Origin: an uncultured Bacilli bacterium
GTDB lineage: Bacteria > Bacillota_I > Bacilli_A > RF39 > UBA660
NCBI GenBank assembly: GCA_934140575.1
Contig: CAKPBJ010000008.1
Span: forward strand, 1 to 50,708
Reading direction: 5' to 3'
Length of the DNA stretch: 50,708 nucleotides
Shown here: piece by piece, positions 35,860-44,688 of the stretch
Layout: every line of letters starts with the position of its first letter
Position numbering within the stretch: position 1 is the stretch's first letter
The notes under the pieces: model-generated
What the model was told of the DNA's origin: nothing
Seen by the model: only the letters and a program-made list of their open reading frames with translations
The model's database searches: none
Program-made: the position numbers and the translations under genes

Positions 35860-36401
35860 GAATAGGTATTGATATGGATGATACAATTTGTAATACAACG
35901 CAAATTGTTCAAGATAGATTAAAAAAGTACGCATCATCAAACAACTTAAATGAATTAGATATAATGAACGATGAAGAGCTAAAACAAGGATTCTTTAATA
36001 TATACTTAGAAGATATTTATACAAATGTAACTCCAAAAGAAGATGCTCTACGTGTAGTTAAAAGACTAAAAAGTAGAGGAAATGAAATATACATAATAAC
36101 AGCTAGAAGTAATAATTTTTCAAACACAGTAAAAAATGTCGAAGAAATAACCTCATCTTGGTTAAAAAAATATGGAATAGAAGCAGATAAAATAATTACA
36201 TCAGCATACGGCGATACAAAAAGTGAAGCATGTAAAAAGTATGAAATAGATTATATGATAGATGATGATCCATATAATTTCAAAAGAACATCATCAAAAA
36301 CAAAATGCATAATATACGATGATGCAGAAAGATTTGAAGGCAACAAAAACATTCTAACAAGATGGAAAGATATAGAAACATATATAGAAAGGAATAGATA
36401 A
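35856..36401 (+). CDS. 5'(3')-deoxyribonucleotidase-like HAD hydrolase
   Basis: 181 residues, HAD fold. Motif I is GIDMDDTICN (nucleophile Asp6 and acid Asp8), motif II IITAR (Thr), motif III Lys in GDTKSEACKKY, motif IV MIDDDPYN. This matches the NT5C/5' nucleotidase deoxy-type family that trims dNMPs. The ATG overlaps the ylbL stop (ATGA); the next gene starts one base after its stop, so these three form one operon. Confidence 0.82.
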   Translation: MRIGIDMDDTICNTTQIVQDRLKKYASSNNLNELDIMNDEELKQGFFNIYLEDIYTNVTPKEDALRVVKRLKSRGNEIYIITARSNNFSNTVKNVEEITSSWLKKYGIEADKIITSAYGDTKSEACKKYEIDYMIDDDPYNFKRTSSKTKCIIYDDAERFEGNKNILTRWKDIETYIERNR

Positions 36402-36402
36402 A

Positions 36403-37203
36403 ATGAAAAAAATATTTCTAATTATAATAACTACTTTAATGATAACTCTACCAGTAAATGCAGCAAACTATAACTTAAATGAATTAATACCAATAAATAA
36501 AGAAACAACACTAGGAACAGATAATCTAAGATATATAAATTTTTCTTATAAAGAACAAGAAAATAAAATAGTCTTTGAGAATATAAAAAATGTTTCAAAT
36601 GAAGATAAAGCAATCACAATAACAATAGCTCTTTTCTCAGAAGATAAAAAAAATATTGGAACAGTTAATTATTGTGCTAATAATATGCCCACTAACAATC
36701 AAGTAAGAGTACTAAAACCTAATGAATCTACACCATATCAAATTGATATAACAAAAGATTACTTAGGAGATGAGTACAATCTAAAAGATATAAAGTATAT
36801 TGCGGTAATAAGTGATAATAAAAACTGTCTTACAAAAAATAAAGATATATATCTAGGACAAAAAATAGATGAAATTGGTCAAGCAAAAAATAATACATTA
36901 TCAAAATCAACTGAATTATTAATTAAAATGCTAACGATAATTGGTGGAGTTTTATTAGTAATCTTCGTCTACAATTTCATGTTTTCATCAAAATACAGAA
37001 ATATGGATGGAGAAGATGTAAGACAAGAATATAGTTATATAAATAAAGAATTAGAAAACAAAAGAAAATATGATGCCATTCATAATCCAAAACCTAAAAA
37101 AGTAAAAAAAGAAACAAAAACCAAAGAAGTAAAATATCAAGAAGAAACAGAAAATAATAATACAAATAAAGAGTCATCAGACTTACATAATTTTTATAAA
37201 TAA
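36403..37203 (+). CDS. Hypothetical secreted protein with C-terminal membrane anchor
   Basis: 266 residues. Signal peptide MKKIFLIIITTLMITLPVNA, an extracellular domain of about 150 residues (ISFSY-type beta segments: INFSYKEQENKIVFENIKN), a membrane helix near 172-192 and a charged cytoplasmic tail with a Lys-rich stretch. The ectodomain resembles the FxLYD/DUF-type domains seen on Firmicute surfaces, but I do not recognise the family. Last gene of the ylbL operon. Function unknown. Confidence 0.7.
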   Translation: MKKIFLIIITTLMITLPVNAANYNLNELIPINKETTLGTDNLRYINFSYKEQENKIVFENIKNVSNEDKAITITIALFSEDKKNIGTVNYCANNMPTNNQVRVLKPNESTPYQIDITKDYLGDEYNLKDIKYIAVISDNKNCLTKNKDIYLGQKIDEIGQAKNNTLSKSTELLIKMLTIIGGVLLVIFVYNFMFSSKYRNMDGEDVRQEYSYINKELENKRKYDAIHNPKPKKVKKETKTKEVKYQEETENNNTNKESSDLHNFYK

Positions 37204-37219
37204 ATAAAATAGTTATGTC

Positions 37220-37240
37220 AGGAGTCTAAAGACTCTTTTT
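37220..37240 (+). terminator. Terminator of ylbL operon
   Basis: Stem AGGAGTC / GACTCTT (one wobble), loop TAAA, T run. Confidence 0.8.
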
Positions 37241-37287
37241 AAGTTGCAATATAATAATATAAGTTAATTATTAATTAGTAAAAAATA

Positions 37288-37296
37288 TGTTATAAT
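37288..37296 (+). promoter_or_regulatory. Extended -10 promoter for acetyltransferase
   Basis: TGTTATAAT at 37288-37296, followed by a 64-base leader before ATG 37360 in which I see no clear structure. Confidence 0.5.
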
Positions 37297-37359
37297 CTCA
37301 TTAGCTGATATTTATAAAAAGTTTGATTTAACTAAATAAAAGGAAGGACTGAGACAATA

Positions 37360-37887
37360 ATGATAATTGAAACAGAAAGATTTACCTTAAAATTACTTGA
37401 AAAAGAAAATGCTTTTAAAGTATTTAATATTCTTAAAAATCCCAAAGTAATAGAAAACTTAAATATGAATATACATACAAGTATTGATGATAGTATAAAG
37501 TTAATAGATGAATATTATGAAGGATTTAGTAAATTAGAAAAATATCCTTTTGAAATATTAGACAAAAAGACAAATGATTTTTTAGGTGTATTTTTAATTA
37601 AGTTAGACTTATTCGATGAAGATTGTTTTGAATTTACAGTTTATATAGATGAAAAAAATTGGGGTAGAGGAATATACAGTGAAGTATTACCATATATGAT
37701 TAAATTTAGTTTTGAAAATATAAAAACAGGTAATTTCAGAGGCTTTGTAATGGATAAGAATAATACTAGTAAACATGTATTAGAAAAATGTGGATTTAGT
37801 TTAGAAAAGATATTTGAAGTAGATGGACTAGATGGAAAGATTTATAGTTATTTAATAAAAAAAGAAGATTATTTCAAAGATAAATAA
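37360..37887 (+). CDS. GNAT acetyltransferase (RimJ/RimL-like)
   Basis: 175 residues. MIIETERFTLKLLEKENAFKVF is the usual start of the RimJ/RimL-type GNAT, followed by the substrate strand and the acetyl-CoA site NWGRGIYSEVLPYMIKF (in place of Q/R-x-x-G-x-G/A) and KHVLEKCGFSLE near the end. Likely N-acetylation of a protein or small molecule. AAGGAAGG lies upstream. Terminator not seen; the ABC-F gene follows 39 bases later and may be co-transcribed. Confidence 0.8.
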   Translation: MIIETERFTLKLLEKENAFKVFNILKNPKVIENLNMNIHTSIDDSIKLIDEYYEGFSKLEKYPFEILDKKTNDFLGVFLIKLDLFDEDCFEFTVYIDEKNWGRGIYSEVLPYMIKFSFENIKTGNFRGFVMDKNNTSKHVLEKCGFSLEKIFEVDGLDGKIYSYLIKKEDYFKDK

Positions 37888-37926
37888 AAGAATATTTTTC
37901 ACGAATTATAAGAAGGAGGAGTTTTA

Positions 37927-39795
37927 ATGAAATATCAAATAATAAATGGTGCAATTACATTTGGAAATAATACAATACTTGAAGAAATTAATTTTACCAT
38001 TAATAAGAATGATAAAATTGCAATTGTTGGACGTAATGGTAGCGGTAAAACTTCTCTTTTAAAGTCACTTGTAGATAATGATATGCTTGAGTCTGGTCTT
38101 GGACTTGAGGATTTAAAAATTGTAAAGGTTGGAAAGCCTTCCATTGGTTACCAAGAACAACATGCTTTTTCTAATTTAGATGTTACTTTACTTGATGAGA
38201 TATTAAAAGTATATAAAGATATTACAAATCTTGAAAACAAAATAAAAAAATTAGAAGATAAAATGATCAGTAATGCGACAAGTGAGACTATTTTGGAATA
38301 TACTGATTGTATAGAAAGATATAAATTAATAGGTGGTTATTCTTATAAAAAAGAATATGAAGTTGCTTTAAATAAATTTGGATTTAATAGTGAAGATAAA
38401 ATGAAAAAGTTATCTGAGTTTTCTGGTGGTCAAAGAACAAAAATATCTTTTTTAAAATTACTTCTTAGTAAACCAGATATACTATTACTTGATGAACCAA
38501 CCAATCATTTAGATATTGTAACTGTTGAATGGCTTGAAGAATATTTAAGTACTTATCCCAATGCTTTAGTAGTAATTTCTCATGATAGAATGTTTTTAGA
38601 TAAAATTGTAAATAAAGTTTATGAAATAGAATACGCAACTCTTACTTTATACAAAGGTAACTATTCATCATATGAGTTACAGAAAAAACTAAATTATGAG
38701 AAGCAACTTGCAGATTATGAGTTCCAACAAAAAGAAATAAAAAGACTAAAAGATATAGCAGATAGATTTAGATATAAACCTAGTAAAGCATCTATGGCAA
38801 TGTCAAAACTAAGAAAAATAGAACAAATGACAATAATTGATAAACCAGAACATACCGATACTAAAAATTGGAAGTTTTTACTAAAAGTTGATGACTATAG
38901 TAGTAATAATGTTTTAAGTGTAAAAGATTTAGTTATTGGTTACCAAGATATACCATTATCAAAAGTATCATTCAATTTATATAAAGGACAAAAACTAGCA
39001 ATTATAGGAGAAAATGGTAAAGGAAAATCAACACTTATAAAAACATTAATGGGAATTATTCCTAAAATAAGTGGTAAATTTACTTATGGTTATAATGTTA
39101 ATAAAGAATATTTTGATCAACAAATGGAATTTTTAAATGATGAAAATACTGTATTTGATGAATATTTACAAGCTTTCCCAACAGAAGACCCTCAACAGGT
39201 TAGAAATATACTAGGTACATTTATGTTTAGTGGCGAAGATGTTTTTAAAAAGATAAAAGTGTTATCAGGAGGAGAAAAAGTAAGATTACAACTTTGTAAA
39301 ATACTTAGAAAAAGTCCTAACTTATTAATACTAGATGAACCTACAAATCATTTAGATATTTATAGTAAAGAAAAGCTAGAGTCACTATTAACAGAATATA
39401 ATGGTACAGTTTTATTTGTTTCTCATGATAGATATTTTATAAATAAAGTTGCTGACTCATTACTTATTTTTGAAAATGATGAAGTCACTTATTTTAATGG
39501 AAAATATGATGAGTATATAAATCAAAAGACAAATGTTGTTATTAAGAAAGATAAAGTAAAAGAAAAAAACTCAAGTAAAAAAGAGTCAAAACCTAAAACT
39601 ACCTTTGCAATCATGAAAAAGTTAGAGAGAGATATAGATAAAAAAGAAAAGAAGAGAAAAGAATTAGAAACAAAACTTTTTGATAAAGAAATTTATACTA
39701 ATATAACAAAAGTAAATGAAATCAATGATATGATAGAAAGTCTTACTAAAGAAATTGACAAGTTATACGATGAATGGGAAAAAATAAGTGAGTAA
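37927..39795 (+). CDS. ABC-F family ATP-binding protein
   Basis: 622 residues, two ATPase domains with no membrane part: Walker A GRNGSGKTSL (about 35) and GENGKGKSTL (about 361), signature SGGQRTKIS and SGGEKVRLQL, Walker B LLLDEPTNHLD and LILDEPTNHLD. The inter-domain linker (about 245-300) and a Lys/Glu-rich C-terminal coiled coil (about 540-622) are those of ABC-F proteins, which act on the ribosome. Whether it is a housekeeping form or an antibiotic-protection form cannot be told. Its codon use is richer in CTT, GGT and GAT than the neighbours, a hint of separate origin. Strong AGGAGG site. Confidence 0.92.
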   Translation: MKYQIINGAITFGNNTILEEINFTINKNDKIAIVGRNGSGKTSLLKSLVDNDMLESGLGLEDLKIVKVGKPSIGYQEQHAFSNLDVTLLDEILKVYKDITNLENKIKKLEDKMISNATSETILEYTDCIERYKLIGGYSYKKEYEVALNKFGFNSEDKMKKLSEFSGGQRTKISFLKLLLSKPDILLLDEPTNHLDIVTVEWLEEYLSTYPNALVVISHDRMFLDKIVNKVYEIEYATLTLYKGNYSSYELQKKLNYEKQLADYEFQQKEIKRLKDIADRFRYKPSKASMAMSKLRKIEQMTIIDKPEHTDTKNWKFLLKVDDYSSNNVLSVKDLVIGYQDIPLSKVSFNLYKGQKLAIIGENGKGKSTLIKTLMGIIPKISGKFTYGYNVNKEYFDQQMEFLNDENTVFDEYLQAFPTEDPQQVRNILGTFMFSGEDVFKKIKVLSGGEKVRLQLCKILRKSPNLLILDEPTNHLDIYSKEKLESLLTEYNGTVLFVSHDRYFINKVADSLLIFENDEVTYFNGKYDEYINQKTNVVIKKDKVKEKNSSKKESKPKTTFAIMKKLERDIDKKEKKRKELETKLFDKEIYTNITKVNEINDMIESLTKEIDKLYDEWEKISE

Positions 39796-39820
39796 GGTAG
39801 TTGATTAATATAACTTATCA

Positions 39821-39860
<40 letters not shown>

Positions 39861-39887
39861 TATTTAATAAAGTATATGAGAATAAAA

Positions 39888-39916
39888 GAAGAACAATATT
39901 TATTATTGTTCTTTTA
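39888..39916 (+). terminator. Terminator of ABC-F gene
   Basis: Stem AAGAACAATA / TATTGTTCTT, loop TTTAT, T-rich tail. Confidence 0.85.
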
Positions 39917-39936
39917 ATATCTTTTATTTGTTTTTT

Positions 39937-40215
39937 TCACATAATTTACCACAATATCTTAATAATAATTACATAATTTAAATGTATGATTAAATCATGA
40001 AAAGGAGGAATGCTAATAAGTAAAATATAAAATAAAAATTAATCACACAATTTCCCATAATTTTTTAATAATTTTAACACAATTATAGATTATGATGAAT
40101 ATAGAAAAGGAGGATTGATACTATAAGGTTAAATTAAACACACTAAATAACAAACATAATTAAATAGTTAAACTATTATAAATATATAATTTAAAAAGGA
40201 GGCTTGATTTAGTAA
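39937..40215 (+). repeat. Three diverged tandem segments each ending in an AAGGAGG site
   Basis: AAGGAGG occurs at 40002-40008, 40107-40113 and 40196-40202. The first two segments align over about 75 bases (both begin TCACA.AATTT, continue ..CA.AAT...TTAATAAT and end GAAAAGGAGGA), spacing 105; the third is shorter and weaker, spacing 89. After each site only two to six codons can be read. Confidence 0.6.
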
Positions 40216-40229
40216 AAAAAGATAAATAG

Positions 40230-40238
40230 TGTTATACT
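40230..40238 (+). promoter_or_regulatory. Extended -10 promoter of two-component operon
   Basis: TGTTATACT (40230-40238), 21 bases before the regulator start. Confidence 0.4.
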
Positions 40239-40258
40239 ATTATTGATAGGTGGTAAAT

Positions 40259-40921
40259 ATGTATACAGTATGTTTAGTCGAAGATGAAGTTGCTTTATCT
40301 AATGTTGTTAAAGCATATTTAGAAAGAGCAGGATATAAAGTTATATGTTTCACAAAAGGAAGTGAAGCAATTAACTATATTGGTAACAAAGTAGACATTT
40401 GGATTCTAGATATAATGTTAGGAGATGATGTCAATGGATACGATGTAATCAAAGCTATTAGAGAGCAGAATGAAGATGTTCCAGTAATATTTACATCTGC
40501 TAGGGATCAAGAACTTGATAAAATATTTGGTCTCGAACTTGGTAGTGATGATTACATGACAAAACCATATTCTAGCAAAGAGCTAGTACTAAGAGTAAAT
40601 AAAATAATAAAAAGAGTCTATAAAGATGAAAATCAAATAAATATAATTAATTATGAAGACTATACAATAAATTTAGATAAAAGAACGGTAGAGCAAAATA
40701 AAAGCAACATAAAATTAACAACACTAGAATTTGACTTACTTGTTCTATTAATAAAAAACAAAGGTAAATGTTTCACAAGAGATGAGATTTTAAATAGTGT
40801 TTGGGGAAACAACTACTTTGGAACAGACAGAGTAGTGGACGACTTAATAAGACGACTTAGAAAAAAACTTAATAAATTAAATATAGAAGCAGTATATGGC
40901 TATGGGTATAGATTATCATGA
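40259..40921 (+). CDS. OmpR/PhoB-type response regulator
   Basis: 220 residues. Receiver domain with acidic pocket VEDE (8-10), phosphorylated Asp51 in WILDIML, the Thr/Ser switch in FTSAR and the Lys in TKPYSSKE; C-terminal winged helix ending GYGYRLS with TTLEFDLLVLLIKNKGK and RVVDDLIRRLRKKL. Start ATG 40259 follows AGGTGG; GTG 40250 overlaps that site. Overlaps the kinase gene by four bases (ATGA), so the two form one system. The signal is unknown. Confidence 0.95.
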   Translation: MYTVCLVEDEVALSNVVKAYLERAGYKVICFTKGSEAINYIGNKVDIWILDIMLGDDVNGYDVIKAIREQNEDVPVIFTSARDQELDKIFGLELGSDDYMTKPYSSKELVLRVNKIIKRVYKDENQINIINYEDYTINLDKRTVEQNKSNIKLTTLEFDLLVLLIKNKGKCFTRDEILNSVWGNNYFGTDRVVDDLIRRLRKKLNKLNIEAVYGYGYRLS

Positions 40922-42201
40922 GATTATTTGGAGAAAATAGTCTAGCTAAGCAGCTTCTAATAATAGTTGGAATAGCTTTCTTCTTACTCTTCTTATCATT
41001 AGGAATAATTTTACCAAGGTTATTAATACCAATTGCAGAATCCAATATATATAGCTACTTAAGTGAACCATTAAAAATATATAATACAACTGTCGATAAT
41101 GAATTATCTAACAGTGAAATAGCATTTCTATATAAATCCGGAAATACAATAACAGCAAGTAAAAATATAGATGATGTTATAAAAAATTATAACCTAGAAA
41201 AAATAGTCAAAAAAATGACTAACCCTTATGGAAAATTTATTTATAATCATAAGACATACTACTACTATACTTTAAAAAAAAATAATATAACAAAAATCGC
41301 AATAGCTGACGATAGCTATATAAATATGGCTAAAACATCGATAATAGGTGCAATTCTACCAACCCTATTAGGTACATTCCTATTAATTGGTTTAACACTA
41401 GTAATTTGGTCTACAATAGTTGTAAGAAAAATTGAAAAATTAAAAAATAAAATAGATAATATTGATAATCCAGATTATGATCATAAAGTTGATTTTCAAA
41501 TTGACGATGAAATGAGATCCCTTGCATTAGCAATAGAAGATATGCGAATTTCCTTAATTAATCAAGAAGAATATCGCAATCAGATGTATCAAAACATTTC
41601 ACATGATTTTAAAACGCCTCTCACTGTAATAAAATCATATATTGAAGCCGTTGAAGATGGTGTTGAAGATAAAACTACCGCACTAAACACCATAAAAGTA
41701 CAAACAAATAAATTAGAGCAAAAAGTACACTCACTTCTTTATTTAAATAAACTCGATTATCTCAAAAACACTAAGAATATCAATATGGATCAGATAGATA
41801 TGGAGAAGGTCATACACCAAGAAGTAGATAAATTCAAATATAATAGAAAAGATATAAAATTTGAAATAAGCATAGATAAAAAGTCCACATATTATGGTTC
41901 AGTTGAAAATTGGGAAACAATACTAGATAATTTACTTAGTAATTTTATGAGATATACAAAAACTACTATAAAAATAACTGCTAGGCAAAATAAAATAATA
42001 TTATATAATGACGGAGATCAAATAGATAGAGATTTTCTAGAAGTAATTTTTACCCCTTTTAGAAAAGGAATAAAAGGTCAATTTGGATTAGGATTATCAA
42101 TTGTAAAGAAAACCCTAAATTTAATGGAATATGATATAACCATAAGAAATGAAAAAAAAGGTGTATCATTTATTATTACCCGTGATAAGAGCTATAGATA
42201 A
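40918..42201 (+). CDS. Sensor histidine kinase
   Basis: 427 residues. Two membrane helices (about 13-33 and 142-165) enclose an extracytoplasmic sensor of about 105 residues with no known fold. A HAMP-like segment follows, then HisKA with phosphorylated His near 229 in YQNISHDFKTPLTVIKSY, and an ATP-binding domain with N box (DNLLSNFMRYT) and G2 box GQFGLGLSIVKK. Partner of the regulator at 40259. No transporter gene of the bacitracin type lies nearby. Confidence 0.93.
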   Translation: MRLFGENSLAKQLLIIVGIAFFLLFLSLGIILPRLLIPIAESNIYSYLSEPLKIYNTTVDNELSNSEIAFLYKSGNTITASKNIDDVIKNYNLEKIVKKMTNPYGKFIYNHKTYYYYTLKKNNITKIAIADDSYINMAKTSIIGAILPTLLGTFLLIGLTLVIWSTIVVRKIEKLKNKIDNIDNPDYDHKVDFQIDDEMRSLALAIEDMRISLINQEEYRNQMYQNISHDFKTPLTVIKSYIEAVEDGVEDKTTALNTIKVQTNKLEQKVHSLLYLNKLDYLKNTKNINMDQIDMEKVIHQEVDKFKYNRKDIKFEISIDKKSTYYGSVENWETILDNLLSNFMRYTKTTIKITARQNKIILYNDGDQIDRDFLEVIFTPFRKGIKGQFGLGLSIVKKTLNLMEYDITIRNEKKGVSFIITRDKSYR

Positions 42202-42216
42202 ATTCTATAGCTTTTT
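42190..42216 (+). terminator. Terminator of two-component operon
   Basis: Stem AGCTATAGA / TCTATAGCT, loop TAAAT, T run. Confidence 0.85.
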
Positions 42217-42286
42217 ACTTTACACAAAAAAACTATTAACTATACACAATTAGACACATTTTTTTCTTCAAAGAAATCTCATATTT

Positions 42287-42295
42287 TGATATAAT
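42287..42295 (+). promoter_or_regulatory. Extended -10 promoter of YitT gene
   Basis: TGATATAAT at 42287-42295, 25 bases before ATG 42321. Confidence 0.55.
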
Positions 42296-42320
42296 GAAGA
42301 TAAGAAAAGGAGTTGATAAT

Positions 42321-43190
42321 ATGAGTAAAATAAAAAATAAAACCACAAGGAATCTAGTGTCATATGTATTACTAACTATAGGCGCAATTATATCAGCATT
42401 AGCCTTAGAATGTTTCTTAATACCAAATACAATATTAGATGGAGGAATTACAGGTATATCAATTATTTTATTTAAGCTATTTGCTATACCAGTATCTTTA
42501 CTAGTCTTAATTTTAAATATTCCATTTGTCTTTGTTGGATATAAAAATCTTGGTAAACATTTCTTATATAGAACTATATACTCAATGATTATATTTTCAT
42601 TATTTTTATCGTACTTTGAAAATGTAACTCCCTTTGTGGATGATATATTATTAGCAACTGTCTTTGGAGGAGCTCTTTATGGAATAGGTGTTGGTATGGT
42701 AATCCACTTTGGTGGATGTGTAGATGGAACAGAAAGTGTAGCGATAGTAATAAGTAAAAAAACATCATTCTCAGTAGGCCAAATAGTATTATTCTTTAAC
42801 TTAATTATATATACAGTAGCAGGATCTATATTTGGAGTTGATAGAGCACTATATTCATTACTTACATATTTTATAACATCTAAAGTAGTTGACTTCGTCT
42901 CAACCGGTCTACAACAAGCAAAAGCCGCAATGATAATTACAGATAAAAGTACAAAATTATCAAAAGAGATTTATGATAAATTAGGAAGAACCACAACAAC
43001 AATTAGAGGAAAAGGACTAATAAGTGGAGAAAAAGAAGTACTTTACTGCGTACTAACAAGAATTGAAGTATTCGAGTTAAAAAGAATTGTAGAAGAAATG
43101 GATGAAAGTGCTTTTGTCACAATAACAGATGTTTCAGACATAATTGGTAATCATATAAAAAGTAATAATAAATTAAAAAAACTAAGTTAA
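42321..43190 (+). CDS. YitT family membrane protein (DUF161/DUF2179)
   Basis: 289 residues. Five to six membrane helices (DUF161 part), starting LVSYVLLTIGAIISALALECFLIPN and containing LDGGITGIS and GGCVDGTESVAIVISKK, followed by a cytoplasmic DUF2179 domain (AAMIITDKSTKLSKEIYDKLGRTTTTIRGKGLISGEKEVLYCVLTR). Widespread Firmicute membrane protein; substrate unknown. Start ATG 42321 with AAAGGAG upstream; ATG 42294 falls inside the -10 of the promoter. Confidence 0.92.
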   Translation: MSKIKNKTTRNLVSYVLLTIGAIISALALECFLIPNTILDGGITGISIILFKLFAIPVSLLVLILNIPFVFVGYKNLGKHFLYRTIYSMIIFSLFLSYFENVTPFVDDILLATVFGGALYGIGVGMVIHFGGCVDGTESVAIVISKKTSFSVGQIVLFFNLIIYTVAGSIFGVDRALYSLLTYFITSKVVDFVSTGLQQAKAAMIITDKSTKLSKEIYDKLGRTTTTIRGKGLISGEKEVLYCVLTRIEVFELKRIVEEMDESAFVTITDVSDIIGNHIKSNNKLKKLS

Positions 43191-43200
43191 CAAAACAATT

Positions 43201-43229
43201 AATAGTCAACAAATGTTGATTATTTTTTT
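43201..43229 (+). terminator. Terminator of YitT gene
   Basis: Stem AATAGTCAACA / TGTTGATTATT with one wobble, T run that runs into the next promoter. Confidence 0.8.
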
Positions 43230-43256
43230 GACAAAAAGAAAATATTATAATAAAAT
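43228..43256 (+). promoter_or_regulatory. Sigma-A promoter for gene 43287
   Basis: TTGACA (43228-43233), 17-base spacer, TAAAAT (43251-43256). Confidence 0.7.
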
Positions 43257-43286
43257 AACTACTCAAAAAAAGGGGGGAGTTATAAA

Positions 43287-44054
43287 ATGATTATCTTACC
43301 AAAAAAATATGTTGATAAAATTGATATTGTAGAATTAGAAAAAAAGCAATTAACAAATGCAACGCAAAGAAAGTCAGTAGAAGAGGCTTATCAAGAATAT
43401 AAAAAAAATTATGAACATTTTTATAGTGAAAAAGCAAAACAATATATAGAAGATAATTTCTTTAAAGAGGCCTATAAAACATCAAGTATGGATATTTTAA
43501 TGCAACTATATAGTGAATTAGGTCTTGATATTGGAAAACATACTTTTTATGATGAACATTTAGAAAGAATAAGTTCTATATTTGGACTAGATAGAGATAT
43601 TACAGAAGTGGCATCAGGATATATACCAGCATTAGCAAATAAAATTGCAAAAAAACAACTTGATTTAAATAGTGGTACAATTACTATATATGAACCAGAG
43701 TTATTTGAAGAAAAATCAAAGTATTCTAATATGACTATCCATAAAGAAAAATTTACAGAACAAACAACAATAAATAAAAATTCTTTAGGAATAGGACTAT
43801 TAACTTGTGACGCAACAGAAGCTATGATAAAAAATTTCTGTAAAAATAATATGGACTTTTATATAGCTATGTGTAATTGTGTTCATAAAGGCAATGGAGC
43901 ATTAACAGCATATCAGTATCAGAATAAAATGATTGATTTAGCAGAAAACCTTATAGAAAAATATGGTGATCATCAAAAAGAATTAAAAATAGATTTTTTG
44001 GATGATGATTACATCTTTGGCTATGCCCCAATAATATATACGAAGCAAAGATAA
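43287..44054 (+). CDS. Hypothetical protein, 255 residues
   Basis: Soluble protein. The middle contains EVASGYIPALANKIAKKQL and then GTITIYEPEL, a pattern that could be the Gly-loop and acidic strand of a Rossmann-type nucleotide or SAM site, but this is a weak guess. Later it has LLTCDATEAMIKNFCKNN and CNCVHKGN. The start follows AAGGGGGGAG. Own promoter and terminator, so monocistronic. No family recognised. Confidence 0.65.
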   Translation: MIILPKKYVDKIDIVELEKKQLTNATQRKSVEEAYQEYKKNYEHFYSEKAKQYIEDNFFKEAYKTSSMDILMQLYSELGLDIGKHTFYDEHLERISSIFGLDRDITEVASGYIPALANKIAKKQLDLNSGTITIYEPELFEEKSKYSNMTIHKEKFTEQTTINKNSLGIGLLTCDATEAMIKNFCKNNMDFYIAMCNCVHKGNGALTAYQYQNKMIDLAENLIEKYGDHQKELKIDFLDDDYIFGYAPIIYTKQR

Positions 44055-44071
44055 TTTTAATATTTAATTTG

Positions 44072-44099
44072 AAGTTCTTAGTTTTTTAAGAGCTTTTTA
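44072..44099 (+). terminator. Terminator
   Basis: Stem AAGTTCTT / AAGAGCTT (one wobble), T-rich loop, T run. Confidence 0.7.
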
Positions 44100-44113
44100 T
44101 TTGATATTTTCTA

Positions 44114-44122
44114 TGATATACT
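44114..44122 (+). promoter_or_regulatory. Extended -10 promoter for gene 44145
   Basis: TGATATACT (44114-44122), 22 bases before the start codon. Confidence 0.45.
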
Positions 44123-44144
44123 TAAATCATGGAAGGAATGCAAC

Positions 44145-44684
44145 ATGGAGATAAAAGGATATAAAGCTTTCAATAAAGACATGACAAATATGTATGGAAA
44201 AAAGTTTGAACTTGGAAAAACATATAGTGTTAATGGAGAAATAAAATATGGTACAACAGGTAATGGATATCACTTTGCAAAAAGACTAGAAGACACATTG
44301 AGATATGTTAATGCATTAACTGAAAAAGTACAAATAGCAGAAATAACTGCAACTGGAACAATAAAAGAATCATTTGATGAATATAATGGATATTATGAAG
44401 TATATAGTGCTGAAAATATAAGAATTGATAGAGTTCTGACTAGAAAAGAAATAATAGAAGAATTTCTAAATATGAATTGTGACATTAGATTAGAAAGATT
44501 TCTAAAATCATTTAAGTTAAGTAATTCCGAAATAGAACTCTTCAAAGAAAAGTGTAAGCCGAGTCAATATCTAATTAACATAATAAAATATTATCAAGAA
44601 CATGACAAAGAAGTATTTGAAAGAGAATACAAAAGTAATGAAATATATCAAAAAAAATTATTAAAAAAACAAGTTAGGAAGTAA
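44145..44684 (+). CDS. DUF7666-like protein
   Basis: 179 residues. The N-terminal half reads KGYKAFNKDMTNMYGKKFELGKTY, then GEIKYGTTGNGYHFAKRLEDTLRY, the pattern of DUF7666, a domain common in phage and Firmicute genomes with no known activity. The C-terminal half is helical and charged. GAAGGAA precedes the ATG. It starts an operon with two acyltransferase genes (four-base gap to the next). Confidence 0.72.
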   Translation: MEIKGYKAFNKDMTNMYGKKFELGKTYSVNGEIKYGTTGNGYHFAKRLEDTLRYVNALTEKVQIAEITATGTIKESFDEYNGYYEVYSAENIRIDRVLTRKEIIEEFLNMNCDIRLERFLKSFKLSNSEIELFKEKCKPSQYLINIIKYYQEHDKEVFEREYKSNEIYQKKLLKKQVRK

Positions 44685-44688
44685 TAAA

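Noticed and set aside
37297..37359. Riboswitch in the leader of the acetyltransferase gene
   Set aside because: The leader is only about 60 bases, AT-rich, and shows no stable stem or known aptamer core.
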